A DNA stretch of 55,646 bases. Source: Betaproteobacteria bacterium. Its GTDB lineage: Bacteria; Pseudomonadota; Gammaproteobacteria; Burkholderiales; Burkholderiaceae_E. The position numbers and the translations under genes are program-made. Within the stretch, counting starts at the first letter, position 1. Each line of letters opens with the position of its first letter. The stretch covers positions 1 through 55,646 of the forward strand of contig VGHO01000003.1 in assembly GCA_016868175.1 (NCBI GenBank), read 5' to 3'. The notes beneath the pieces were generated by a model. It had not been told where the DNA came from, searched no databases, and saw nothing but the letters and a program-made list of their open reading frames with translations. Shown here in pieces: positions 1 to 8,894 of the stretch.

Positions 1-2
1 CT

Positions 3-506
3 GCGGTCAACCGCTACCTCATCGAACGCAAAGTGCTCGACATCCACTGCGGTGCGGTGATCGGTCTGGTCGTGGAAACCTCCTGCCGCTACTTCGCGCC
101 CATCGCCTTTCCTGATCTGGTGGTTGCGGCAGTAAGGGTTGACCACCTTGGCAACAGCAGCGTGCGCTACGCCATCGGCCTATTCCGGGCGGCTGAGCGA
201 TCCACTGGGGCGGGGGCCGCTGAGCGATCCACTGGGGCGGGGGCCGCTGAGCTATCCACCGAGGGCGCCGCTGAGCGATCGACCGATGGGGGCGCCGCTG
301 CCAAAAGCGCTCCCGCGCTGGAGTTGCAGGCGATGCAACCCACACAACCCCTCGACCCCGCAACCGAGGCGGTTGCCGAAGGCCACTTTGTGCATGTGTA
401 TGTGGATCGCCACACCCGGCGCCCCACACCCCTTCCGGGTGCGCTTCGCAAGGCCTTGCTTGAATTACGGGTGCAGAGCCCTGAACCCGGGAAATCATGC
501 CTATGA
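3..506 (+). CDS. acyl-CoA thioesterase, hotdog fold (5' end outside window)
   Basis: The reading frame is open from the window edge, so the N-terminus is missing. The visible part resembles the second half of a 4HBT-type hotdog thioesterase, which hydrolyses acyl-CoA to free acid and CoA in the cytoplasm. Recognisable pieces are the VNRYLIE helix, the strands [16 protein letters not shown] and [13 protein letters not shown], and the last strand GHFVHVYVD. Between the last two strands, where relatives have a short loop, there is an insertion of about 60 residues that starts with four near-identical AAERSTGAG-type repeats. It overlaps the nitroreductase start by 10 bases, suggesting co-translation. 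The family call is fairly safe; the substrate is unknown. Confidence 0.75.
   Translation, partial: AVNRYLIERKVLDIHCGAVIGLVVETSCRYFAPIAFPDLVVAAVRVDHLGNSSVRYAIGLFRAAERSTGAGAAERSTGAGAAELSTEGAAERSTDGGAAAKSAPALELQAMQPTQPLDPATEAVAEGHFVHVYVDRHTRRPTPLPGALRKALLELRVQSPEPGKSCL
189..293 (+). repeat. in-frame tandem repeat in thioesterase loop
   Basis: Four direct copies with unit lengths 27, 27, 24 and 27 bases encode [26 protein letters not shown] and AAERSTDGG. The units are multiples of three, so copy-number change would not shift the frame. The array lies in a surface loop between two beta strands of the hotdog domain. Confidence 0.85.
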
Positions 507-1300
507 CCACATCCTCCCACCCTTTCAGCCCGTCGAGCAAGGGTGCGGCTTCGCCTCCTGGCGGGGCTGATGTTCCTGCGCAGGATTTGTCCCTGCGCAC
601 GGGCGTCGCCGCTTCGGTGGTGGATCAGGCCATCCTTTCGCGCCGCTCGATCCGTGCCTTTCTCGACAAGCCAGTGGCCGATGAACTCATCCTCCACTTG
701 CTCGAGGTTGCTTCCCGGGCCCCCTCGGGCACCAATACGCAGCCCTGGCAAGTGCACATCCTTCGCGGGGCGGCGCTGCAGCAACTGGTTGAGCAGGCGC
801 TTGCCGCCTTTGACAACCCCGAAGTGCTCGCCGCACAGCCCAAGCCCTATGACTACTATCCGCTCAAGTGGGTGTCACCTTACCTGGAGCGGCGGCGCAA
901 GGTGGGCTACGACCTCTATGCGCTGCTCGGCATCGCAAAGGGCGACAAGGAGGCCATGCATCGCCAACACGCGCGCAACTATGCGTTCTTCGATGCCCCG
1001 GTGGGGCTTTTCTTCAGCATCGACCGGGTGCTGTGCCAGGGAAGCTGGCTCGACTACGGCATGTTTCTCCAGTCGATCATGGTGGCCGCGCGTGGTCATG
1101 GTCTCGACACCTGCCCGCAGGCTGCCTGGCTGACGGTACAGGGGGTGGTCGAACGCTTTCTGGACTTGCGTGACGATCAGGCGCTGGTTTGTGGCATGGC
1201 GCTCGGCTATGCCCGGGGCGATGCGGTGGAGAATCGTCTCGAGACCGAACGGGTGTCCGCGCGCAGCTTTGCCCGTTTCTGCGAGGCGAGGGCAGCTTGA
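497..1300 (+). CDS. nitroreductase family protein
   Basis: A 267-residue FMN-dependent nitroreductase-like oxidoreductase, expected to use NAD(P)H to reduce nitro or quinone compounds in the cytoplasm. The FMN phosphate-binding arginines are in RRSIRAF at residues 49-55, followed by [10 protein letters not shown] at 75-84, the classic family motif. The C-terminal part has the [25 protein letters not shown] segment shared by relatives. The first 35 residues are Pro/Ser-rich and not conserved. The ATG lies 10 bases inside the upstream thioesterase gene. The true substrate cannot be read from sequence. Confidence 0.85.
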   Translation: MPMTTSSHPFSPSSKGAASPPGGADVPAQDLSLRTGVAASVVDQAILSRRSIRAFLDKPVADELILHLLEVASRAPSGTNTQPWQVHILRGAALQQLVEQALAAFDNPEVLAAQPKPYDYYPLKWVSPYLERRRKVGYDLYALLGIAKGDKEAMHRQHARNYAFFDAPVGLFFSIDRVLCQGSWLDYGMFLQSIMVAARGHGLDTCPQAAWLTVQGVVERFLDLRDDQALVCGMALGYARGDAVENRLETERVSARSFARFCEARAA

Positions 1301-1311
1301 ACCTTCGGTCA

Positions 1312-1374
1312 ATGCGGTCGTCCCTTTGCGCGATGCGGTTGTCCCTTTGCTCGATGCGGTTGTCCCTCCTTCTG
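1312..1374 (+). repeat. 21-bp tandem repeat spanning start of pbpG
   Basis: Three 21-base units begin at 1312, 1333 and 1354, each starting with ATGCGG and encoding MR(S/L)SL plus two residues. Each unit supplies another possible start codon and more signal-peptide n-region. Confidence 0.85.
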
Positions 1375-2526
1375 ATCGCGCTGCTGGCTCTGGCTCCGTT
1401 CGGGCCGCTTCAGGCCCAGGACAACCGCGAGAGCGCCGCATCCAGGGCAAAGCCTGCGCTGCGCACTGCGCCGGACAAGGATGCGAAGAAGTCCTCAACC
1501 AAGTCATCCGCGAATACATCGTCGCGCTCTGCGGGCAACGCCTCGCCGGCAGCACGAAACTTTGGCGCCCGCCCGGCACGCAAGGACGTGCGCGGGCGTG
1601 GTCCGAGCATGCTCAACAAGAAGAAGACCCTCGCCGCTGCCGCAGCATCGAAGGCCGCCGCTTCAGGTCCGGCAGCGGCAGCCGCAGCAAAGACCTCAAC
1701 GGCGGCTGCGGCCGCCGGCGCGGCAACTGCCCAGCCAGAGGGTCGACCTTCCAACGGGGAACGCCTCGGGCTTCGCGAAACCGATGATCCGCTCGACTTG
1801 CGCTCGTCGGTGGCCTACGTGATGGAAGCGGAGAACGGGCGGGTAGTGTTTCAGAAGAACGCAGAGGTTGCGCTTCCGATTGCATCGATCAGCAAGCTGA
1901 TGACTGCGATGGTTGTGATCGACGCCGGTCAGGATCTGCACGAGATCATCGAGATTACCAACGACGATATCGATACTGAAAAGGGCACCCGGTCGAGGCT
2001 TCGCATCGGTTCCCGCCTGAGCCGCGGCGAACTTCTCCATCTGGCGCTGATGTCCTCCGAGAATCGTGCTGCGAGCGCGCTCGGTCGCAACTACCCGGGC
2101 GGCTTGCAGGCCTTCGTGTCGTCGATGAACGGAAAGTCGAAGCAGCTCGGGATGACCTCCACCCGTTTCACCGAACCCACGGGCCTCTCGAGCCGCAATG
2201 TCTCCACTGCGAAGGACCTCGCCCTGATGGTGCAGGCAGCCGGCGAGTATCCGTTGATTCGCCAGTACTCCACTTCGCCCGGTCTGCAGGTGGGTTCCGG
2301 GCGTTCCACCCTTGCCTACCGCAACACCAACCGGCTCACCGACAACCCCAAGTGGGAGATCGAGTTGCAGAAGACCGGCTTTATCTCAGAGGCGGGGAAT
2401 TGCCTGGTCATGCAGGTGCGGATCGAGGGGCGACAGATGGTGATGGTGTTGCTCGACGCAAGGCAAAAGCTGGCGCGCTTCGGCGACGCCCAGCGTCTGC
2501 GCAGCTGGATCGAATCGCATAGCTGA
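1312..2526 (+). CDS. pbpG: D-alanyl-D-alanine endopeptidase (PBP7 type)
   Basis: A serine peptidase of the S11 family that cleaves peptide cross-links in peptidoglycan in the periplasm. All three penicillin-binding motifs are present: SISK (SxxK, catalytic Ser and Lys), SEN (SxN) and KTG. The N-terminus from ATG 1312 is a signal peptide, with a hydrophobic core LLLIALLALAPFG and a probable cut after PLQA. Residues about 40-180 form a low-complexity linker rich in Ala, Ser and Lys, longer than in E. coli PbpG. The open frame extends upstream to 1189, but that part overlaps nitroreductase and lacks signal character. Three in-frame ATGs (1312, 1333, 1354) lie in a tandem repeat, so the exact start is uncertain. 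Confidence 0.88.
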   Translation: MRSSLCAMRLSLCSMRLSLLLIALLALAPFGPLQAQDNRESAASRAKPALRTAPDKDAKKSSTKSSANTSSRSAGNASPAARNFGARPARKDVRGRGPSMLNKKKTLAAAAASKAAASGPAAAAAAKTSTAAAAAGAATAQPEGRPSNGERLGLRETDDPLDLRSSVAYVMEAENGRVVFQKNAEVALPIASISKLMTAMVVIDAGQDLHEIIEITNDDIDTEKGTRSRLRIGSRLSRGELLHLALMSSENRAASALGRNYPGGLQAFVSSMNGKSKQLGMTSTRFTEPTGLSSRNVSTAKDLALMVQAAGEYPLIRQYSTSPGLQVGSGRSTLAYRNTNRLTDNPKWEIELQKTGFISEAGNCLVMQVRIEGRQMVMVLLDARQKLARFGDAQRLRSWIESHS

Positions 2527-2574
2527 ACGCGGGTAGCGCAGCCGAGGATTCTTTTGCGGATGTCGCTGTGCCTT

Positions 2575-3369
2575 TCAGGCGCGGGGTCTCGACCCCGGCC
2601 CGTCGTGGCCGAGCGACGAGGAGATGCGTGCAGCGGTCTCGCGCAACCACTCCACCCACTCCTCCCGCACCTGCTCGGCGGGAGCCGAGATCGAAAGCCC
2701 TGCCACCAGTTTGGCGCCATCGTCGTAGATTCCCGCAGCAATGCAGCGCACCCCGGGTTCAAGTTCCTCGTTGTCGCGCGCAAATCCGAGGCGTCGCACC
2801 TGGGCCAACTCGAACTCGAGCCGCGCGAGGTCGGTGATCGAGTTGGCGGTGTAGCCCTCGAGACCCGAACGCATCGCGTAGGAGCGCACAGCCTTCACCT
2901 CATCGGCGGCGAGAAAGAGTTTGCCTACCGAGGTGAGGTGCAGGGGCGCGCGTCCACCCACTGCGCGAACCACCTGCATACCCGATCGCTCGGAAAGCGC
3001 CCGCTCCACATAGACGATCTCGTCGCCCTGCCTGATCGAGAGGTTGATCGGTTGCGAGGTTCGCTGATGCAGCTCGCGCATCGGTCCCGTTGCCGCATCG
3101 CGGATGTTCAGCCTCGCCTTGACCAGACTGCCGAGTTCGAGCAGGCGCAGCCCGAGTTGGTAGCTCCCAGTGTCGACCCGCTCGACGAACCGCGCAGTGA
3201 CGAGATCGTTGAGGATCCGATGGGCGGTGGAAGGATGCAGCGCGGTTGCCCTGCTGAGCGTCTTGAGGGGAACCGGATCGCTGTAGTGCGACAAGACATC
3301 CAGAAGTCGCACGAGGCGTTCGATCACCTGAATGGTGGTTGGGCGCACGCCCTGTTCCCTGATCGACAT
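2575..3369 (-). CDS. IclR family transcriptional regulator
   Basis: A 264-residue DNA-binding regulator when started at the ATG at 3369, the usual length for the family. The winged helix-turn-helix is at about residues 14-70 (VIERLVRLLDVLSHYSDPVP, LHPSTAHRILNDL, GSYQLG). The effector-binding domain follows, with LHLTSVGKLFLAA and the C-terminal EELEPGVRCIAAGIYDD segment typical of IclR. An alternative ATG at 3444 would add 25 residues; the frame stays open to 3624 but has no family similarity there. It is divergent from lutAB, so control of that operon is a reasonable inference, not shown. It converges with pbpG, leaving 48 bases between stops. Confidence 0.88.
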   Translation of the reverse strand: MSIREQGVRPTTIQVIERLVRLLDVLSHYSDPVPLKTLSRATALHPSTAHRILNDLVTARFVERVDTGSYQLGLRLLELGSLVKARLNIRDAATGPMRELHQRTSQPINLSIRQGDEIVYVERALSERSGMQVVRAVGGRAPLHLTSVGKLFLAADEVKAVRSYAMRSGLEGYTANSITDLARLEFELAQVRRLGFARDNEELEPGVRCIAAGIYDDGAKLVAGLSISAPAEQVREEWVEWLRETAARISSSLGHDGPGSRPRA

Positions 3370-3780
3370 GCGGGAGGCGACCCGGGCCGGACTACCCTCA
3401 GGCGCGTGCTGGAACGCAGATCGTGAATTGGCGGCACGTGGCATGATTCGGTGACTTTTATACCACGAGGCCTTGATCGCAGTGTCTGTCGTCGTCCCTT
3501 GTTGCGCGGTGGCGAGGGTCCCTGTGAGGTTTGGTTCACCCCCGTCTCGGGCCCTGCGCGGTTCATGCCCAGCCCGGTCCGACCCTACCCAGCCCGACCG
3601 AACCCCGGCGAAGGCTACGATCATGGCTCGGTGGTGGCGTCAGGTCGTAGTTTCCGGGCGTGGCGTCCGAACCTGGCGTCCGCAAGCAAGCCTGACCCAG
3701 GCCAGACCGCATGGGGTTGCCAGGGACGGGTTCTGTCCAACAGAAAGCTCCAACAAACTCGACTTCATGCAACCCTCGCC

Positions 3781-3870
3781 TTCGGACCCCGTGCTTTCGG
3801 ACCCCGCGCCTTCGAACCCCGCGCCTTCGGTCCTCTCGCCTTCGGACCCCGCGCCTTCGAATCCCGCGCC
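3781..3870 (+). repeat. 15-bp tandem repeat, six copies
   Basis: Six head-to-tail units of consensus TTCGGACCCCGCGCC. In the lutA frame they would encode (S/P)(D/N)PAP pentapeptides. They lie upstream of the preferred lutA start, so they may be untranslated or part of a disordered N-terminal extension. Confidence 0.9.
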
Positions 3871-4036
3871 TGGCGCGGCTGCCGCAACGGGCGCACCCTC
3901 GCCCTGGGTTGCGCCAACGGCGACCCCTGCAGCCTTTGATTCGAAGGTCCTTGTGCCGCCTGCATCCTCTAGCGGCGGCCTCATGGCTACACCTGCGATG
4001 ACTACGCGGGCAGTTGCCGGCGCGTCAACGCCTGAG

Positions 4037-4041
4037 AGGAG
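4037..4041 (+). promoter_or_regulatory. ribosome binding site deciding the lutA start
   Basis: AGGAG lies 7 bases before the ATG at 4049. None of the upstream in-frame ATGs has a comparable Shine-Dalgarno sequence, which is why 4049 was chosen. Confidence 0.7.
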
Positions 4042-4048
4042 CGCCTCC

Positions 4049-4876
4049 ATGCCGATCCACCGACGCAAGGTGGAGCATCACATCGGCCCCCCGGTTGGCA
4101 GCCCTGCGGGATCAGGACCACGCGCGTCTTCGCCCGCCACGCTGCGGGTGGGACTCTTTTTCACCTGCCTTGTCGACGTGATGCGGCCTGAAGTGGGCTT
4201 CGCGGCGGTACGGCTGCTCGAGGATGCTGGTTGCCAGGTGGAGGTGCCCGAGGGGCAGACCTGTTGCGGGCAGCCGGCCTTCAATGCAGGTGACAGCCCT
4301 AGTGCGCGGGATCTTGCCGAACGTTGGGTCGTTGAATTCGAGCGCTACGATTACATTGTTGTTCCGAGCGGATCCTGCGCGGGGATGATCCGCGTGCACT
4401 ATCCGCAACTCGTGAGTTCCGATCCGGATCTGCGCAGCCGCATGCTTGCCGTGTGCGAACGCACCTGGGAACTCACGAGCTTTCTGGTGGACGTGTGTGG
4501 AATGCACAAGCCGCCAGGTGATTATGCGGGTGCGATCACGTATCACGATTCCTGCAGCGGACTGCGCGAACTCGGTGTGCGTGATCAGCCGCGGCAACTG
4601 CTCCAGGCCATGCCGCGCCTTGATTTGCGCGAAATGGGCGATGCGCGGGCCTGTTGCGGTTTCGGAGGCACCTTTTCGGTGAAGTACGGACATGTGAGTG
4701 CTGCGATCGCCGATGAGAAGCTTGCGCAGATCAGCGCAACCGGTGCGCCCTGCGTGGCGATGGGGGATGTGGGTTGCATGCTGCACCTCGAGGGTCGGCT
4801 TCGCCGAAGCGGTGATGCGACGACCCGGGTGATGCATGTGGCGGAGGTGCTGGTGCACGCGGCAGGAGGAAACTGA
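4049..4876 (+). CDS. lutA: LutA-type iron-sulfur oxidoreductase subunit
   Basis: A 275-residue CCG-domain protein, a subunit of the LutABC-type L-lactate oxidising complex (also known as YkgE). Two cysteine-rich CCG modules are visible: the first covers FFTCLVDVMRP to TCCGQPAFNAG, the second YHDSCSG to ACCGFGGTFSVKYG. Such modules bind iron-sulfur clusters. The N-terminal 30 residues are Pro/Ser-rich and unconserved. The stop overlaps the lutB ATG by one base, so the two are translationally coupled. The complex normally needs LutC, which is not adjacent here. The frame could extend to an earlier start (see intergenic entry). Confidence 0.88.
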   Translation: MPIHRRKVEHHIGPPVGSPAGSGPRASSPATLRVGLFFTCLVDVMRPEVGFAAVRLLEDAGCQVEVPEGQTCCGQPAFNAGDSPSARDLAERWVVEFERYDYIVVPSGSCAGMIRVHYPQLVSSDPDLRSRMLAVCERTWELTSFLVDVCGMHKPPGDYAGAITYHDSCSGLRELGVRDQPRQLLQAMPRLDLREMGDARACCGFGGTFSVKYGHVSAAIADEKLAQISATGAPCVAMGDVGCMLHLEGRLRRSGDATTRVMHVAEVLVHAAGGN

Positions 4877-6291
4877 TGCAGGTCCAATCCATGCACTTCA
4901 AGGCTCGAAGCGGCCAGAAACTTGCAGACCTGCGACTGCAAGCCAACCTGAAGAAGCTCTCCACCAAGTGGGTGGCGGGTCGCGCCCAGGCGATCGCCGA
5001 ACTCGATGACTTCGAGAATACCCGTGAAGACGCAGTGCAGCGCCGCAAGCGTGCGCTTGCCGACCTCGATGTGTGGCTCGAGCGCTTCGAGCAGGAGGCT
5101 ACCCGCCGGGGTACCACTGTGCTTTGGGCGCAGACGCCCGCAGAGGCCTCGAGGCTGGTTGTGGCGATCGCCAAGCGCCATCAGGTGCGCAAGGTCACCA
5201 AGTCGAAGTCGATGGTGTCGGAGGAAATGGCACTCAACCGAGCGCTGGAGGCTGCCGGCATTCAGCCTGTCGAGACCGATCTCGGCGAATACATCCTGCA
5301 GATCAACAACAACGAACCGCCCTCACACATCGTTGCCCCGGTCTTGCACAAGGATAAGGACGAGGTTTCCGACCTCTTCGCCCGGGTGCATCAGCGGCCG
5401 AGGCTCGACGAGGTTGGACAGATGACCCGTGAAGCGCGGGAGTTCCTGCGGCCCCACTTCCTGTCGGCCGACATGGGCGTATCCGGCGGGAACTTCCTGA
5501 TCGCGGAAACCGGGTCGGTGGCGCTCTTCACCAACGAGGGCAACGAGGGCATGTGCACCGTGCTTCCGCGGGTGCATGTGGCGGTTACGGGCATCGAGAA
5601 AGTGTTGCCAACGCTCGAGGACCTCGCGGTGGTTGCGCGCTTGCTACCCCGCTCGGCGACCGGGCAATCGATGTCGAACTATTTTTCGATCCTCACCGGT
5701 GCCCGCGCACCGGGCGAAACCGACGGCCCGGAGCATGCCTATGTTGTCCTGGTCGACGGCGGACGAAGCGGCCTCCTCGGCGGCGATTTCGAGGACATGT
5801 TGCGCTGTATCCGCTGCGGTGCCTGTATGAACCACTGTCCGGTCTACCAGAAGGTTGGGGGGCACGCCTACGGCTGGGTCTATCCCGGACCGATGGGTTC
5901 GGTACTCACGCCAGCCTACGTTGGACTCGAAAAGACACTCGACCTACCTCAGGCGGCCACCTTGTGCGGCGAGTGTCATGTGGTGTGTCCGATGAAGATC
6001 CCGCTGCCGGACCTCCTGCGCAAGCTGCGCGAGAGGCAGTTCGAGCGTGGTCTGCGACCCTGGTCGGAGCGGCTCGGTCTGGCGCTCTGGGCTTATGTGG
6101 CGCGGCGTCCGGCGCTCTATCGCTGGGCGACGCGCGCAGGATCGCAGGTGTTGCGCTGGATGGGTGGTCCTGCCGCGTCGATCCGAAGGATCCCCGGGGC
6201 CGGAGGCTGGACCGACCACCGGAACCTGCCGGCGCCCTCGGCGAAGCCTTTCCGGCATCAATGGGCTGAAGGCCGAAGGCCGCGTGGCTGA
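4876..6291 (+). CDS. lutB: LutB-type iron-sulfur protein
   Basis: A 471-residue LutB/YkgF homologue. An LUD (DUF162) domain spans about residues 70-290. The ferredoxin-like section has CIRCGACMNHCP with cysteines at about 311, 314, 317 and 321, and CGECHVVCP with cysteines at 364, 367 and 371, enough for two [4Fe-4S] clusters that would pass electrons from lactate. The start ATG shares a base with the lutA stop and follows GGAGGAAA. No lutC follows: the next gene, pyrD, is on the other strand 75 bases away. The C-terminal 30 residues are poorly conserved. Confidence 0.9.
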   Translation: MQVQSMHFKARSGQKLADLRLQANLKKLSTKWVAGRAQAIAELDDFENTREDAVQRRKRALADLDVWLERFEQEATRRGTTVLWAQTPAEASRLVVAIAKRHQVRKVTKSKSMVSEEMALNRALEAAGIQPVETDLGEYILQINNNEPPSHIVAPVLHKDKDEVSDLFARVHQRPRLDEVGQMTREAREFLRPHFLSADMGVSGGNFLIAETGSVALFTNEGNEGMCTVLPRVHVAVTGIEKVLPTLEDLAVVARLLPRSATGQSMSNYFSILTGARAPGETDGPEHAYVVLVDGGRSGLLGGDFEDMLRCIRCGACMNHCPVYQKVGGHAYGWVYPGPMGSVLTPAYVGLEKTLDLPQAATLCGECHVVCPMKIPLPDLLRKLRERQFERGLRPWSERLGLALWAYVARRPALYRWATRAGSQVLRWMGGPAASIRRIPGAGGWTDHRNLPAPSAKPFRHQWAEGRRPRG

Positions 6292-6365
6292 GGCGCTGTA
6301 AACGCAGGTTCAACCCGGCCGAAGCCTGCAGCGGTGGAGCAAAGTCCAGCAACGGGCCAGCTGGC

Positions 6366-7406
6366 TCAGTGCACGGTTGGCGTTGCATCGCGGATGCGCA
6401 AGGCTGCGTCACGCACGAGGCGTGGGCCGCTGTAGATCAGCCCGGTGTAGATCTGCACCAGGTTGGCACCCGCACGCATCTTTGCCGCAGCGTCGTCGGC
6501 GCTCAGCACGCCGCCCACGCCGATGATGGGAAAGCCCGGGCCGAGTGCCTGCCGCAGACTTGAAATCACACGGTTGGACGCCTCGAGGAGCGGTGCCCCC
6601 GAAAGGCCACCGGCTTCCGCGGCGTGCATCGCGCCTTGCACCTGCGCGCGCGACACTGTGGTGTTCGTGGCGATCACGCCGTCGATGCGGTGGCGCAGCA
6701 GCGCCCGCGCCACAACCACCACGCCATCATCCTCGAAGTCGGGCGCAATTTTCACCAGCAGCGGTACGCGCCGCCCGCGCCCGCGGTCGAGTTGATCGCA
6801 GCGCGCGCGCAACGCATGGAGGAGCGCATCGAGCGCCTGCTCCTGCTGCAGTAAACGCAGATTGCGGGTGTTTGGTGAGGAAATGTTGACCGCGACATAG
6901 TCGGCCCAGGCATGGACCGCGTCCAGCCCCCGCAGGTAGTCGCCGGCGGCACTCTCGATCGGCGTCGTGGCGTTCTTGCCGATGTTGAGCCCAAGCACGC
7001 CCCTCCAGCGGCGCTTTTGGACCTGGGCCAGGAAACGGTCGAGCCCGTCGTTGTTGAAGCCGAGCCTGTTGATGAGTGCGCGCTCGCGCACCAGCCTGAA
7101 CATCCGGGGTCTGGGGTTGCCGGGCTGCGCCTGCGGGGTAACGGTACCCACCTCGAGGAAGCCGAACCCGAGGCTTCCCAGAGCATCGATGTGCGCCGCG
7201 TCCTTGTCGAGTCCAGCCGCGAGTCCCACCCGATTCGGAAACGACAGCCCCATCACTTCGCAGGGGTCTGCCACCTGCGCTGGAACAAGATGCCGCAGAA
7301 GTCCGAGATCATGCAGCCGGCCGAGTTGACGCAGCGCCAGGTCGTGCGCTTGCTCCGGTTCGAGGTGAAACAGGAACTTGCGGGCGACCGGATACCAGTC
7401 GATCAC
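6366..7406 (-). CDS. pyrD: dihydroorotate dehydrogenase (quinone)
   Basis: Class 2 DHODH, a membrane-associated FMN enzyme that oxidises dihydroorotate to orotate with quinone in pyrimidine synthesis; 346 residues. The N-terminal membrane helix region [23 protein letters not shown]-site motif [18 protein letters not shown] and the catalytic-serine motif VNISSPNT are all present, as is IGVGGV near the C-terminus. The open frame continues to 7685, but that part is antisense to bpt. Family alignment puts the start at the GTG at 7406, with no good ribosome binding site. It is downstream of bpt on the same strand, with a gap of 28 bases. Confidence 0.95.
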   Translation of the reverse strand: MIDWYPVARKFLFHLEPEQAHDLALRQLGRLHDLGLLRHLVPAQVADPCEVMGLSFPNRVGLAAGLDKDAAHIDALGSLGFGFLEVGTVTPQAQPGNPRPRMFRLVRERALINRLGFNNDGLDRFLAQVQKRRWRGVLGLNIGKNATTPIESAAGDYLRGLDAVHAWADYVAVNISSPNTRNLRLLQQEQALDALLHALRARCDQLDRGRGRRVPLLVKIAPDFEDDGVVVVARALLRHRIDGVIATNTTVSRAQVQGAMHAAEAGGLSGAPLLEASNRVISSLRQALGPGFPIIGVGGVLSADDAAAKMRAGANLVQIYTGLIYSGPRLVRDAALRIRDATPTVH

Positions 7407-7434
7407 GGCCGCAGGGAGGCAGGACCCCTCGCCC

Positions 7435-8190
7435 TCATCCCGGGGCGCGCGTTTCGGGGTAGTGGGACAGCGGGATCCAGCGACCCTGGTGCAGACCCTC
7501 CACAGGCCGGAAGGTGGCCTTGTAGGACATCTTGGGACTCTCGCGGATCCAGTAGCCGAGATAGAGGTGGGTGAGGCCCCGGCTGAGCGCCCAACGAATC
7601 TGCCAAAGGATGCAGTAGGTGCCAAAGTTGGATCGTGGGTGTGCGGCATCGAAGAAGGTGTAGACCGAGGACAGGCCGTCGGCAAGTTCGTCCACGATCG
7701 AGACCATCCGCAACACCTCCGAGCGCGGATCCCGGAACTCGATCAGATGGGTGCGCACGCGGCTCTGCAGCAGGAACTGTGCGTACTGCTCGCGGCTGTC
7801 CTGGTCCATCCCGCCGCCAGGGTGGCGCTGGCGCTGGTATTGCAGGTAAAGCCTGTAGTGCTCGTCGGAGAAGGTGAGGGGCACGAACTGGGCGTTCAGA
7901 TCGGAGTGGCTGGTCCATGCCCGCCGCTGACTGCGGCTCGGCTTGAACGACGCCACGATCACCCGCACCGGGACGCAGGCGCGGCAGTCGTCGCACCACG
8001 GGCGGTAGGTAAACACCCCGCTGCGGCGAAACCCAACGCGCACCAGCTCGCTGTAGGCCTCGTGGTGAACCAGATGATTGGGCGTGGCCACCTGCGAGCG
8101 GGCGTTCCTGTTCGGCAGATAGCTGCAGGGGTAGGGTGCTGTCGCGTAGAACTGCAGCGTGGAAAAGGGTGCTTCGTGCGGGCGAGTCAT
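7435..8190 (-). CDS. bpt: aspartate/glutamate leucyltransferase (Bpt)
   Basis: A 251-residue leucyl-transferase of the ATE family that attaches Leu from Leu-tRNA to proteins with N-terminal Asp or Glu, marking them for ClpS/ClpAP. Visible motifs are [13 protein letters not shown], the cysteine-rich [20 protein letters not shown], and the C-terminal [14 protein letters not shown] segment that is nearly invariant. Its ATG overlaps the aat stop (ATGA), so the two N-end-rule transferases are made together. The frame runs farther upstream to 8754 only as a shadow of aat. Confidence 0.93.
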   Translation of the reverse strand: MTRPHEAPFSTLQFYATAPYPCSYLPNRNARSQVATPNHLVHHEAYSELVRVGFRRSGVFTYRPWCDDCRACVPVRVIVASFKPSRSQRRAWTSHSDLNAQFVPLTFSDEHYRLYLQYQRQRHPGGGMDQDSREQYAQFLLQSRVRTHLIEFRDPRSEVLRMVSIVDELADGLSSVYTFFDAAHPRSNFGTYCILWQIRWALSRGLTHLYLGYWIRESPKMSYKATFRPVEGLHQGRWIPLSHYPETRAPG

Positions 8191-8894
8191 GACCAGTCGA
8201 TGCGAATCTCCGACCATCTCGGCGCCGGGAGCGCACACAGGTGGGCAATCCTGGTCAGATACTCGGCGCGCGGCATCGGACCGGCGCCCAACCGCGCCAG
8301 ATGGTTCGTCTGTTGCTGACAGTCTATCATCCGGAAATCGTACTGATCGAGGCATACCACCAGCGCGGCGAGGCTGAGTTTCGATCCGTCGGCCACCCGG
8401 GTAAACATGGACTCGCCGAAGAACATCCGCCCAATACTCACGCCGTAGAGACCGGCCATCTGGCGATCCTCCTGCCATAGTTCCACCGAGTGGGCGTAGC
8501 CCATGCGGTGGAGTGCGCAGTAGGCATCGATCATCCGAGGCGTGATCCAGGTGCCGTTCTGGTCCTTGCGCGGGGCAGCACAGGCGCGCATCACGCCAGC
8601 GAAGTCGGCATCGATGCGCACCTCCCAGCCCCCCTGCGCCCAGAGTTGCCTCCTGCGCTTGCGCAACGACCGGTGCATCCGAAAGTGAGCGGGCAACAGC
8701 ACCATGCGCGGGTCGGGGCTCCACCAGAGCACTGGCTGACCTTCGCTGTACCACGGAAAGATTCCGCGCGGGTAGGCCTCAAGCAGGCGGCTCGCTGAGA
8801 GATCGCCGCCGGCACAGAGCAGCCCGTCGGGTTCCCGAAGGGCCAGCGAAGCGTCAGGGAGTGCCTCGTGGGCGTAAACCCAGGGTAATCGCAT
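8187..8894 (-). CDS. aat: leucyl/phenylalanyl-tRNA--protein transferase
   Basis: A 235-residue transferase adding Leu or Phe to N-terminal Arg or Lys of proteins, a cytoplasmic N-degron enzyme. Diagnostic stretches are [42 protein letters not shown] and [15 protein letters not shown]. The start ATG at 8894 is set by the family N-terminus ([15 protein letters not shown]). It overlaps the end of the Nudix gene by 41 bases and shares ATGA with bpt, so Nudix-aat-bpt is probably one transcript. Confidence 0.94.
   Translation of the reverse strand: MRLPWVYAHEALPDASLALREPDGLLCAGGDLSASRLLEAYPRGIFPWYSEGQPVLWWSPDPRMVLLPAHFRMHRSLRKRRRQLWAQGGWEVRIDADFAGVMRACAAPRKDQNGTWITPRMIDAYCALHRMGYAHSVELWQEDRQMAGLYGVSIGRMFFGESMFTRVADGSKLSLAALVVCLDQYDFRMIDCQQQTNHLARLGAGPMPRAEYLTRIAHLCALPAPRWSEIRIDWS

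Larger units (their letters stand above)
3370..4048. other. intergenic region between iclR-type gene and lutA
   Basis: About 680 bases without a well-supported gene. The plus-strand frame of lutA remains open back to a TTG at 3473 and contains ATGs at 3623, 3767, 3983 and 3998, but the translated extension is Pro/Ser/Ala-rich and resembles no part of LutA. A 15-bp tandem repeat lies at 3781-3870. Near the regulator start the minus strand reads GTATAAAAG (around 3455), a possible -10 element for the IclR gene. Confidence 0.6.
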
